Source: Angiostrongylus vasorum | Lineage: Eukaryota; Nematoda; Chromadorea; Rhabditida; Metastrongylidae | Assembly (NCBI GenBank): GCA_018806985.1 | Contig: JADANN010000461.1 | Location: 2,751,276-2,815,275 of the forward strand | Length of the DNA: 64,000 nt | Direction: 5' to 3' | Shown: positions 33,511 through 45,600 of the stretch, in pieces | Position numbering within the stretch: position 1 is the first letter of the stretch | How the letters are laid out: each line of letters begins with the position of its first letter | Notes under the pieces: model-generated | The model's input: only the letters and a program-made list of their open reading frames with translations | Told to the model about the DNA's origin: nothing | The model's database searches: none | Position numbers and translations under genes: made by a program

Positions 33511-34452
33511 CGATCCAGGTGTACGAAGTTTCTTACTTCAGGAGACTATGGTAGTTTTGACAATCCTTGATGTGTTTTGTATTTCCTCTAACCACCATTG
33601 CTGTCTTTTCGGGGACATTGTCGTTCCTTCGTCATCCATGTGACAGTGTGCTCACTTGGAATTCTCGCTCTCTCAAGTGGCATCATCGGCACTTGTCATT
33701 ACGCCAGCAGTTGGTTTGTTCGCTGTCTGACTGCTCTCACTGCTCTCTTCAAGTGCCTCTTAGTGTAGTTGTCGCTTTTGTCATTTATATTGCTTCCTAA
33801 TCCTTAATGCTTAACGCTGAACTGGACGCGACCAGAAAAAGGATTAGTGCTGCTGCTGGCCGATGACGGCCATATAACCACTAACTGGAAGAAGGGTGCT
33901 CACCCTGGCTCGTCATTCTCATCCTCTTATCAATTCTCGCACTTGATTCCTTACTAACGAATAAAATAACATTTTCTGCACACCTAAACGGTAGTTTTGA
34001 AAACGAAAATGTCGGCAGCGTTTCTAATACATGTGTCTCAACAGAAACCGTGATTACTCACGCCATTCTTTGGATAATGCTGGTTATTTAGTAATAAAGA
34101 AGCTGTTTATTTGTCCGGGAAAATATCTACAGAGGTTATGGTAGATCTACTTTTTCGTTACTTTCTCTCAACCGACAGAGATCGTATAGTGCACTACAAT
34201 TCTACTGAGCGAAAAAAATACCCATGGATTTCCAAAATTCGATATATCAATGGAACGCTCACAGCAGACAACACTTTTTTTAAGAAATAACTTTGGATCT
34301 TCTGCGAAATCCGCGAAACTCGGGATTTAAATCGGATCATATCGACATCATTAAAAATCTGAGAGTCAAATTAGATAATCAGATTTAGTTTCGACTTGTG
34401 TTGTTCCAAATCAAGTCGTTACTTTTGTTTTTTTATTCCGTAGTCCTTCCCA
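33511..34452. other. No feature recognised
   Basis: No repeat copy or gene identified. The open frame at 33567-33800 is featureless. Confidence 0.4.
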
Positions 34453-34732
34453 AGGGACACATGTGGCGCAGTGGTCGAGGGAGCCCTACAATACACACAT
34501 GGAATCTATCCCCGTGCCTGTGGCTCACCAAGCTTTCCATCCCTACAGGGTCTGCAAACTGGTACTACACTTGTCTGGGAAGATAGCAGCATTGGCTCAA
34601 TACATCGGTGGGCCACCGCAAATCATTGTAAAGGCCAGATATGTATTTAATCACCTGCAAACGATGCTTAATGAAGTCGAATGCCTGGTGAATCCCTCAG
34701 GGATTGATCAACGCCAAGAGCTTTGTCCTCTT
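34453..34732 (+). mobile_element. SINE-A copy 9
   Basis: A box TGGCGCAGTGG at 34463-34473. The B-box part is ATGGAATCTATCCCC. Central ACCAAGCTTTCCATCCCTAC and ACTTGTCTGGGAAGATAGC. End TTGATCAACGCCAAGAGC. It is 155 bp from copy 10 in the opposite orientation, giving an inverted pair. Confidence 0.8.
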
Positions 34733-34887
34733 TCATTTTTTCTGAAACTTTTTTCCTTTCCAACAATTTCTCGACTCCTTGTTTCCCAGATAACAAGAAT
34801 GCAAATTCATTTTAGTTAGGTTCATTTCTTTTCGGAACGAGATTTTTTACACAACAGCAAACAATATTCGAAGTTAAATGAAAAAAA

Positions 34888-35164
34888 AGGATAAAGCTCT
34901 CGACGTTGATCAATCTCTGAGGCATGCGCCATGCATTCGTCTTCGTTAAGAATCGTTGGAGGTGATTGAATGTATACCTGGCCTTTACAATGACTCGCGG
35001 TGGCCTACCGATGTATCGAGCCAGTGCTGCTATCCTCCCAGACAAGTCTAGTACCAATCTGCCGACCCCAGAGGGATGGAAGGCTTGGTGGGCCACATGC
35101 GTGGGCATCGACTCCACGTGTGTGTCGCAGTGGCGTCTCCAACCACTGGGCCACACGCGCCCTC
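34888..35164 (-). mobile_element. SINE-A copy 10
   Basis: AAGGATAAAGCTCTCGACGT start, exact GACAAGTCTAGTACCAAT central region, CGCAGTGGCGTCTCCAACCA and CTGGGCCACACGCGCCC end. Nearly undamaged. Confidence 0.8.
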
Positions 35165-36104
35165 ATTCGAAGTTATGCGCTTAAAATTCAGGTTCAGTTG
35201 GAGTAAAATGAAAGAAACTTCTTTTCTGAGAAGCAAATTTATTACGGATTCAACTCCAACCAACTTTTTTTGGGCTTTTATTTACTAATTACGTACTTCT
35301 CTTCTTCGCTGGTCTTTCATTTTTCCTTCATTCTGTTAATCATCTGCCTTTTTCATCTTCCATTTACCATTTGTCATTAGTATCTTTTTTTATCGTTCCT
35401 ATTCATTCTCATCGCCAGCGTTTTCTATTTTGTGGAGACGTAAGTAGTCACAATAATTGCCGGAACTTTCATTTGCTTTGCCTAAGTGGAATGAAATAGC
35501 CTAAGCCGCAAGCTACAATCTCAATCTTCGGACTTTTTTTATTTCACACTATAATTGTCGTTTATTGTACTTGTTGTATTATCATTGTTATACATTATAT
35601 GTTGATATTCCAATTTCGCCCTCTACTCAGATTTTCCAGTCTTGCCGATTTTTCCGAATGGCTTTCTCGTAGGTCGATTCTTACTTCATCTCAATACATT
35701 TTTTCGATCTTTCAACGTTCTTCTACCTCTAGTTTTTTATTAAATGTCTATCAAGTTCGATTTTGGAATTGTTAAATTACACGATTTCTTAAATTACGAC
35801 TGTGCTCTATTTTTGTAGTCCGTTAGTGACCCCATTTAAGCCAATTGAAGTGTTTTTTTTCTTTTCTTCTTTTTTTTGGCAGGGGGTTAACACAGCAAAA
35901 AGAATAAGGCTCACAACCACAACTATGCTAGGCATGAGCAGAACTAAGGACCTCAGTTGGTCTTAGAACCCTCCATTACTCTTACCGAGGGCTCACATGC
36001 TCACATCCGCCATACCAACTGAGTCTCTTGGTTTGCCTTTCTCTCATCCACGTTCTCATTCCGTGGGTGCTATCAGCAACTACCCGTCAAAAGTAAATGA
36101 TCTG
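35165..36104. other. No gene; weak tRNA-like relic on the minus strand
   Basis: The minus strand of about 35925-36035 contains GACTCAGTTGGTATGG and GGGTTCTAAGACC, which look like decayed A and B boxes about 45 bases apart. It lacks tRNA base-pairing that I can confirm, so I treat it as a possible SINE or tRNA relic. The rest is AT-rich. Confidence 0.3.
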
Positions 36105-36305
36105 GAAGCACAAATAGGCGTTAAACCCAATTAAGCCCAATTTGCAGTCGAAATGACAAAGAAAATTTCTAAGGTCCATGCGAGCGCAATCGCGGTTTCG
36201 AAGCCCAACTATAATCCGAATTTTGCTTATATCCCAGCAATCTCGTTGTTGTAGTTCACACAGTACTCTGCCATGGAAAACGAATAGCCGGCAAATAAAA
36301 GGTAG
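36105..36305 (+). mobile_element. SINE-C copy 7, diverged
   Basis: TCGCGGTTTCGAAGCCCAAC is the B-box region, and TTTTGCTTATATCCCAGCAA matches TTTGCAAATATCTCAG. ACTCTGCCATGGAAAACG, then AATAGCCGGCAAATAAAA is the recognisable tail. Closest to copy 6. Confidence 0.5.
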
Positions 36306-36604
36306 GATAATGGTGTGGGCCTTAAGATTCATCAGCGTCCTAAAATTCTTTCTGTAATCAATTCAATATATTAATCCTTATAGTTAGAATATCGAATTTT
36401 CTCCTTAGTTTTGTCCGCTGATTTTGCCAATTTTCAAACAATGGAATAAGGGGAATTTTGCTCGCGATAATCATCCTGTTTAGAATTCTTGTTTTGCAGA
36501 AGTTTGTCACTGAAAGAAACGGAATCGACTGGCTGGCGGACGAGTTACGCTTTCCCTTCATTGAAAATTAACTCACTGTGTGCGATTTGGTATGTGAAGA
36601 TGCC

Positions 36605-36683
36605 ATGACGTCGATGATGTTCACGATCATCGCTGTGATCGTCGTTCTGTTGTCGTCGATTCCGCATGTCTCGTCGTTCATCG
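36605..36683 (+). CDS. Exon 1: start codon and signal peptide
   Basis: ATG at 36605 opens 26 codons ending ..HVSSFI, with one leftover G. The segment MFTIIAVIVVLLSSIPHVSS has a hydrophobic core and a small-residue cleavage region, a good signal peptide for a surface or secreted protein. The donor is G|GTAAGC. An upstream ATG at 36600 hits a stop after two codons. Its link to the exons downstream is inferred from strand, order and lack of any other candidate gene. Confidence 0.55.
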
Positions 36684-39600
36684 GTAAGCAACCGTTTTTT
36701 CTTCGACGTAGCCATTTTCTGTAAAATTTGTCCCAGTGGTTTTTTATTCTCTTCTACTCCTCTATTTTTTTATTTTTTCTACAGCTCCTGTTTTTCCCCT
36801 GTCTCTCTCGAAGATCAGTCTAAATATGCGCGAGTGGCGTAGTGGTTGGAGGCGCCCTGCAATACACATGGGATCGATTCCCGCGCCCAAGGCCTACCAA
36901 GGCCCACCATGGCCTCCATCTCTCCGGGGTCGGAAAATTGGCACCAGAATTGTCTTGGAGGATAGCATCACTGGCTCGATACATCGGTAGGCCACTGCAA
37001 GTCATTGTAAATGCCTGGTATGCATCCAATCACCTCAAAACGATCTTTAGTGAAGTCGAATGCATGGCGCTACTCTAGGATCGGATCTAGGACCAACGTC
37101 GAGAGCTTTATCCTTTTTATTTATCCTCTCAAAAGTAACCGAATCCTTCTGTTGTTACTTTATGAAGCGATAGTTCGTCCGTCAAACATAGGCTTCTCGA
37201 GACGAGTTCACAAAAAACTGGCCAAAGAGATAAGGAGATTTCCTTTACGATGTTAGCGACGTTGAAAATACTCTGAAATTATTACTGCATGTGGAGTTTA
37301 TCTTCATCATATAAGCTTCCTATGCAAATGAAAGTTTGTCGAAGTGGAAAGAAAATCTCTGATATAGAGGATTGACGACTTGCTCCCTATTACCCGACCC
37401 AGGAGGAATGAGAGGCTTGGTAGGCCCTCAGCGGAATCGAACCAGCATCATGCTAATAATGACAGCGGACATCACTACCACTGTGCTATTCGTCCCATAG
37501 TTAATAATTAAATGCAAAAAAACAAAGTAGTTGGAATGTTCTTAAAGTAATGGGTAGAAAAGCAAAATAGCGCGAGTTCATTTCGCCAGTTTGCTTGGTT
37601 CCGTTTTATTTTCTTTAGTTCTTAAAATTGGCTAATCTTATACTTTGTTTGAAAATTGATTTCATAAACTCCGCTAATGTGCAAATTGCAGTGTAAAACT
37701 CTAAGGTCTCGTCCTCCACCTTTTCTATTGAGGACATTGTCAACCAAGCGACCACTTATTCATGCCAACATGTGCCATCCATATATTCCTCCATTCATTC
37801 GCTCATTTAATCATTGTTTCTTATTTTCTCACACGGAAAAGGGATTTCCATCTATCCATCTGGAAGGAACCCCGTGCGGATGGATCGGTTGTGATCAGTT
37901 TAATAGGAGGAGGAAGGACACTCATCCACCCATCACTCCACCTTGTCAACTATTCATCACCGGGATGAACGAGTATGTTGTTCGAAGGTGACGGACGTTC
38001 AACACCTTTGCGTTGTAATCATCAAACGTCACGAACAACTGCAGTCAATCGTTCGTTCAATCACACGTTCATTTCTGAATTTGTGAAGTTCCTTTTTTGA
38101 AAGATAGTGTATCTCAAGGAAAAAAATGATGAACAAATCAAGAAACGAAACCAAACCCGTGTGATATAAACAACCGCAGATTAATTAATGAAAGGTATGT
38201 ACTACTTAAGAACTTTTGGTGCAAGTGAAGGAAAAAAAGCTAGATGGAAACGAAAATCTCAGTGAGCAATAATGCTTTTTCCAAGCAAAGAACGACAAGA
38301 ATAGACCGTCCGGAGTCGGTCCTTTAGGGATGTATCATGTGTTGCATTCGATTCATGGAATCGCTATTTTTTAGTACATTTTTTGGCCCATATAGTGGCT
38401 TGCGGGACCTTATGATATATCAAGCCAATGTTTTTCTTTATCGTCCCAGAAGAGTCTGACACTAATATGTCAACCACAAATGTACGAAAATCTTGGTTAG
38501 CCTGAGGCACAGGGTTGAACCAATGACGAACCAATGACCACGTGTGTATTGCAGGGCACCTCAAACCATTGGACTATGCTCTCAGCTTTTTCGAATAATC
38601 TGTTATTACTCTGGTCACAATTAGAAAGTCACTAATTAGGGCGTTAGCGAAAAATTCTACAATAAAGAAGGCTATGAAAGCAAGTGTGTTTTGAGCATTT
38701 GAAAAGTCTTTGCTTAGAAAAACTTTTCAAACAAACGGTTCTCGTAAGGAAATTCACGACTGGGAACGCTTGGCAAAACATTCTTTACTGATTCGTATGA
38801 AACTATACTCGTAATAAAATTTTATGTTTGATAAAAAAATTTCCATGCGGTTTTAGAACGACAACAGACCTTCAGGTGATCGCAGTGAGAATTCCTTATT
38901 CAGGTTCATCCATTCTTATCTCTATGCTCTGTCGAATATGTCGTACTAAAAATCGATCAGATTTATCGGTTATCGATTTTCTGGCTTTCCATATGTCCCT
39001 ACTCCTTAAGTGATGCTGTTGACCTTTGAGGACGATGATCAAATCAGCCTCAAAACTGGCCTTCTTTTTTCTGATGCCGACAAAGCCCTTCAACAAAAAT
39101 GGATTTTTTCTCCAGGGCTATCAAATTTGATCACATTAGTTAGTATAAAATCAATTTAGTCCTGTTGTTAGCATTTTTTGTCCGCTTTTACTCAGTGCAT
39201 AATTTTTTTAAAAAAAATTGTCTTCCTTTTAGTTTCTTTTTTCCCGTTCAGTTCAACATAACTCCTTCGGTGCATCGACAATACGATGTTGAATGCTTAA
39301 AACAACCGCGTTTTATGCTTCATTAAAAGAGATAATTAAAAGGGACAAACTCATTCCAAGTCTTTTTTCTTCTTATTTACTTACCTTGGAATGTAAAACA
39401 AAGTCGGCCGGGGAGTAAACTGAAGTAGTAATTCCACTTTTTTTCCGAATTTACTCTCCATCAGTCAGACAACGCTGCTCTGTATGCCTTATTCCCTAAC
39501 ATTCTACGTTGATCTTTCAGATTTTCCCCGTAAAAATCAGTGTTCGAAATGGTGTTCGAAATTGATAAGCTGCCCCAAGGGCATTTTTTGCAGTGAAAAC

Positions 39601-42600
39601 ATTTTTTTAGAACAGGTTTTTCCTGTCGGAACAAACAATTGGTGAGGAAATCTGCTAGACGAATTCATCTAGTTTAGTAAATTTCTTCGCTTCGTCGCAA
39701 TTAGTGGAGAGCGGTTTGGCTTAATAAGACACTAATTGTTGGTTACTTGTAATGAATTTATCTGTAAATGTAATTCTTAGGTGGTGGTTCGTTGATGAAC
39801 CGTAATACGATAAACGCTCTTAATAGCATGGAGAGCCGATCTATCCCTTGCCCTCCCTCGTAGAAGAAGGGATCACAAGGCGGATGGGTGCGCGCCTACT
39901 TGACGCGACGCTTTCCTAAGTGGGAAAATGAGTTGCTTCTGGTTGTACACTCATAAAGAAAGCAATGAAAAGGAGAAGCTCCGTACCTTACTAGTTACAG
40001 GACTACTTTACGCATTCCCAGATCGAGGACTGACAAGGGAACATCTGTAATCATGTAATTTCTTGCTCGAATCCATCCACAAGTGGATTTGAAAGATAGG
40101 AATCCCTGTTTTTGCCTCCGTTAGCTGAACTCTAGCCTTCATATCCACATAGTTTTGGAGTATTAATGTCGCGAATATGCTTGAGTGTAGGACCATTTTA
40201 TCGTGCATGGGAAATTTCTCAAAAAGCTTGCAAAGGTTTGACTAGGAATCTTACGAAAGATGATTCAAAGGGGTTTATTTGAGCAAAGAGGTCCCACTTC
40301 TACTGTGTAAGTGTCGCGTGGCTAGTCACGACTTTCTACATCGAGCCTCAGACTCTGTCTTCTTGTATTTGTTCACAAGAAAAGCGATAGGAAGCAGTGA
40401 CGTCATTCGAAAATTTTATTACTCTTCATCGAGTGGAGCTTTTTTGGCAGTTCCATACCAGCCAAAATGGTTTTATAGACGACAAATTTGTGCCTACTTA
40501 AGTCACTCACGGATTACTGGGGTTACTAGTAGCACAGATGAACAACTATTTTCGTCTGATTGACCAATGGGGTCAAGCTATCAGCCCATGGACAAACTAA
40601 ATAAAACTATTACAAAAAATTCCGAAATTTCTGAAGGAGCTCCGATTGTCACCATTGCATTGGTGTCAACATCACTTCAATGAGCAACAGGATTCTCTCG
40701 AGAGAACAGGATTTGCTTTGGTTGTCTAACGTGGATTTTGTCAATAAATGTTTAGCAACATCGATCCTCAAGTACTCAAGTTTCAAAGTTTCTATTATTT
40801 GAATGTATTTGAAGCTCAAAATATTCGATGCAACCACTTGACGCTCACAACGCAGATATTAGATTAGTACTAAATTTAACTAGGAAATAGAAATCCTCGG
40901 CTGATCAATCGCTAGGCCTACGTAAATCATTTTATAAAACCATGAAGTTAGATCATTCCTACGATTCCACGAATGGAGTTTGATGTATAGCGCATCGTTT
41001 TGCGATTGAGCAGCACTCAAGGCCTTGTCATTTTATCTCTCTATCAACAACCGTTGCGCATGTTGATCATAAATACTGATTTTCCAAGCCTTCCTCAAAA
41101 GGGTGAGATAACACGCAAACGAGTTTCTCTTCACAAGCCTATTTCTTTGTAGATTTCTTCTAAGATGTTATTGAAACTGGGAAACGAGGAACAAAAAAAA
41201 AGTGCTTTAGACGATTCGAAGTGTCCCTCTTCCTGGACACCATCTGGAGACGTTTGCATTAGGCTGTTCATTAGACCGCTGACATCGTCCGAAGCACAGG
41301 TAAGAGAATATTCCCTATTTTGAAGGCACCTGCTCGCCTGACTGAAAGCAGGTTTGTTTAAAAAAAAGATACGCTTTCCTTAAAAAATTTTTAGTGATTT
41401 TGTATTGCCAGTAAGCGTTACCTTGCTATTCGCCATTTGTAATCATATTTTGCTAGTTAGGAATGAATTTAGTTTTAACTTGGTTCATTGCTGATTTGGG
41501 TTACCCAGATTAATCCCGCTGACGGGTGATTGCTGATGGCGATGAACGATAGAACTAGCTCAGAGAACGGCGAAACGAATGACCCGCGTGGTGTGGTGGT
41601 GAACGCGTTAGCCCCCCGAAAGGATAATAGCGCTTTCGTTCCCCACCGCAGACACCTGTGGTCCGAAGTCGTAATCTATCTTTGTAACCTATTCTACTGC
41701 TTTTTCTAAGAAAAAAATGGAACTCTTAAATCAAGGCAGAGCTATGAAGATCCATCTTTAAATAAAACAATCAATCATAGGAGATTTATCTCCATTGTGG
41801 ACATGCTTTTTTGTGTTCCAACCTATTACTTAATACAAAAAAGACCTCTTTATAGCTTAAATACTTTATTAATCGGTTTTTTTAACTACGTAAATCAAGT
41901 ACCGCCGCAAGTCTCTGTGTGATCTAACCTATCTCTCCAACCAAACAAAGATGTTGGAATTGTGCTAGCTCGTACGATTTTCTTCAGACAAGTCTTGTAC
42001 CATATCAATCGATTTGCATACAAAGTATATTACATTGTTCTTACTTATTTACTTTGGAATAGATAAAAGTATAATGGGTGATGAAGTTTCAATGAAGAAA
42101 AAGTCTTTTTTTCTTAGAGAAAATGTGTCTTAGAAGGCGGTATTCTCTTCGATTGTGATCGACCCGGGTCTGTTGATGATCTGGCAGACATTCTTCGAGT
42201 AAGTCTTGCAAAGCAATATTTATCTTTTCATTATATTACCATCCTTACATTTACAGTACCCATCACAAGTACCCTTTAGCGTTTTCTTGTCGTTTTTGTG
42301 CGACCTGAAAAGAGTGCTCTTCCGAGAGCTCAATTCAATAACTTTCATGAACCATGAAGACTTTGGTCGAGTAAACACAGTATAGCTTACTTTTTTTTCA
42401 TTTTCTTGTGAGTAGTACTTTCAAAATAATTTTCAGTACTTCCAAATTAGAGGTCAAGAATTGAAGGTAAGATGATTTCTTGGTGGCGCAGTGGTTGGAG
42501 GCGCCACTGCGACACACACGTGGAATCGATCCCTGCGCCCGTGGCTCACCAAGCCTTCCCTTCTTCCGTGGTTGCCAAATTGGTACCAGACTTGTCTGTG

Positions 42601-45600
42601 ATGATAGCAGGACTGGCTCGATACATCGGCAGGCCACCGCGAGTCATTGTAAAGGATAGATATGCATTCGATCACCTCCAGTGATACTTAGTGAAGTCAT
42701 GCATGGCGCATCCCTCAGGGATTGATCAACGCCGACAGCTTTATCCAATTCTTTTCTTACTTCCAAATTAAAATTTGTTCCGCTTTTTTTCGTTTTTATT
42801 TTTTTTGTTAACGTTGTTTCAGTCCTAGATGGTCTTTGCCACTACAAGCTTTCGAATGTCACCGCTCTTTTCTCTTATTTTAGGGACTTTATGACAACGA
42901 GTTATTGGAAAGCACGTGGTTGGTGTCGAGAAAGGGCGGCCAAACTCCACGGGCCATTACCAGATCAGAAGGAGAGCAATATAAGCTGTAAGTTTTTTTC
43001 ACTGTTCTTTTTTGTCCACCTTTTTATCATCTCATTTTCTAATTCCTTTTTTTTTCGCTGAATTCCGTCTAGGCGGGATTTTCACGGATACTTTTGATCG
43101 ATGTTCAGAATCAATATTGTTTCCATGATACTATCGTTGAGTTGTTTCTTCCTAATATGAATTCACAGTTGTGCTTTTAATTCCTCGTTAGGACTATGTA
43201 GCGTAATATGGTGAAGGGGAATCCATGTATGGCAATTCCCTGGTTCGATCACCTTATAGATCTCGTCAAAATCTTTCTATCAGCGTTATAGTAATCTATT
43301 TTACTGATGAAAATAAGAGACCGTAGTGTCCATCAGTGGGTTTCAGCAAGGCTATCGAACGGCGTTAGTACTTGAATGTATTTGTCAAGTTTACATTCAT
43401 TCTCTTGGTGACAAAAAAGTTAAAAGGCCTTTTGTAAAGGATTAAAAGGATAAAGCTCTCGGCGTTGATCAATCCTTGAAAGATGCGCCATGCACTCGAC
43501 TTCATTAAGTATCGTTGGAGGTGATTGAATGCATATCTAGCGTCGTTTTCTTGTTAAGCAATCGCGAGGTTGTTAAACAGCATACATTTACTTCCACAGA
43601 AAAACAATACAATACAACAGTAGCTGACGTCTCGGCAGTATCGCCTTCTTCAGAGCCTGAATGGGTATACTGATATACAATTTACTAGGCCAAACGCTTC
43701 AATAACACTTACAAAAAGACGAAGAACTCTATGGTAATTACATGGTCAACAGCTTCTTGAAAAAACTCACCGCTTTTTTACGTGCCTTCCAATGAAGAAG
43801 ATTAGAACAGCTGATTATAGTCTTAATGTAATGTATATTTAGCGCAAATAAGGGGGTTGGCTATGGGACAGCGCCTGGCACCAAGCCTTACCATTGTGTT
43901 TAAGTCTAAGATAGAAGCCCCTGTTCTCGGTCTCCGGCCACTACTTTACTGCAGATATGTAGATGATTGTTTTATCATCTTCTGTACGCAGGAGATGGAC
44001 AAATGCTTTGAATTATTGAACGAGCAGTCTGAGTACATTAAATTCACCCGGGAGAAACTGAGAAAAAACTGGCTTCCGTTTTTAAACGTTCAAATAAACC
44101 TATCAAGTAGCGGTTACCTGACAAAATGGTACCGAAAACCAAGTAACAAGAAAATCCTCGTTCGTTTCCTTTCTTGCCACCCTTCACACACGAAGAGAGC
44201 GCTTGTGAGAAGTATGTTTCGAACAGCCACCTCTGTGTGCACAACAGGGAACTAAAGGAAGAATCGCGCGACTTGGCTCCGCAAATAGCCATCTCCAATG
44301 GCAACGAAATAGTAACCCCACGAGATGAGTTAAGAAGGAGAGCGAAGCGCCCAAGCGAAACAGTTGGCCAATAGAAAGTCCCTGTTGATGTTGCACTTCA
44401 TTAGCGATGAAGTAAGCGTAGCTATTAAACGATGTTTAAGAAGGGCAGGTCTAGAGGAATCGGTAGCGATAGTTGAAATACCACCGGCTACTCTACGTCG
44501 TCACTTAGTTCGTAACCGCCTGTATGACCGTCTATGTGGAACAACAAATTGCGTAATTTGCCCTTACGGCAGGGACGGTGATTGCATGAGTTCAGGTACG
44601 ATATACCTGATCTCTTGTAATAATTGCGGAGATGAATATATTGGCGAGACGGGCAGACCTTTGTGTATGCATATAAAAGAACACCTAGATGGCAAACGAA
44701 AACTAAGACAAAGTACTCCACTAGGCACGCATAGGATACAAAACCACAGCAGGGACGATTTTGAAGTAAAAGTCAATATCCTTGCGCAGAAGACTAAAAC
44801 ACTAGCGCGAAAACTTCTTGAGGCTTTTTTGGATAAATGCCAAAAAACCCTACAATGAATAGCAGGGATGAATGCCCAGAGGTCATACGCGACCTGACCC
44901 CCTATGTTCGCATCAATTTCTGATATGGGATGGTGCAGTCATCAACCTTATGCGACTATCATCAGCTGTTCTAATCTTCCTAATTGGAAGGCACGTAAAA
45001 AACGGTGTGATTTTTCGAGAAGCTGTTGACCATGTAATTACCATAGAGCTTTTCGTCTGTAATTGTTATTGAAGCGTTTGGCCAAGTAAATTGTATATCA
45101 GTATACCCTTCCAGGTTCTGAAGAAGGCGATACTGCCGAAGCATCGGCTACTGTTGTATTGTACTGTGTTTTTTCTATGGAAGTAAATGTATGCTGTTTA
45201 ACAACCTCGCGATTGCTGAACAAGAAAACGACCCATTCATATTCCAATGCCGAGGTTAATAGAAAGTCGATCCTGGGAACTGCATATCTAGCCTTTACGA
45301 TGGCTCGCGGTGGCCTACCGATGTATAGAGCCATTGCTGCCATCCTCCTAGACAAACTTGGTTCCAATTTGACAACCCTGGTAAGATGGAAGGCTTGGTG
45401 GGTCATGGGAACGGGGATCGATCCCACGTGTGTGTTGCAGGGAGCCCCCGACCACGGCGCCTCACGCGCCCTCTCTTGGCGATGATGTAATATAATTAGA
45501 GAAAGAAGAATGGCGGCCTATCCAAATAAATTTGATGGTAACCCTGTCCTTCCTTTATCACATTTTTGTGGAAAGCCAAGTAAAAAACGCTGATATTTTC

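Larger units (their letters stand above)
43542..45280 (+). mobile_element. PLE-3, Penelope-like element with inverted terminal arms
   Basis: The left arm (43542-43825, minus) and right arm (44925-45234, plus) are inverted copies. They start GTCGTTTTCTTGTTAAGCAA, then TCGCGAGG, on the left; the complement on the right differs at one base of 28. Between them lie a 5'-truncated RT from motif B and a GIY-YIG domain on the plus strand. A 46-bp tail (CCAATGCCGAGGTTAATAGA, AAGTCGATCCTGGGAAC) exists only on the right. The element is 1739 bp and flanked by the 12-bp duplication. Confidence 0.85.
43438..45475 (-). mobile_element. SINE-A copy 14, split by PLE-3
   Basis: The 3' portion is at 43438-43541 (AAAGCTCTCGGCGTTGATCA..GAATGCATATCTAGC on the + strand). 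The rest continues at 45281-45475 (TGCATATCTAGCCTTTACGA, TAGACAAACTTGGTTCCAAT, GGGGATCGATCCCACG, CGCCTCACGCGCCC). Removing 43542-45292 restores one continuous SINE-A, so the SINE is older than PLE-3. Confidence 0.85.
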
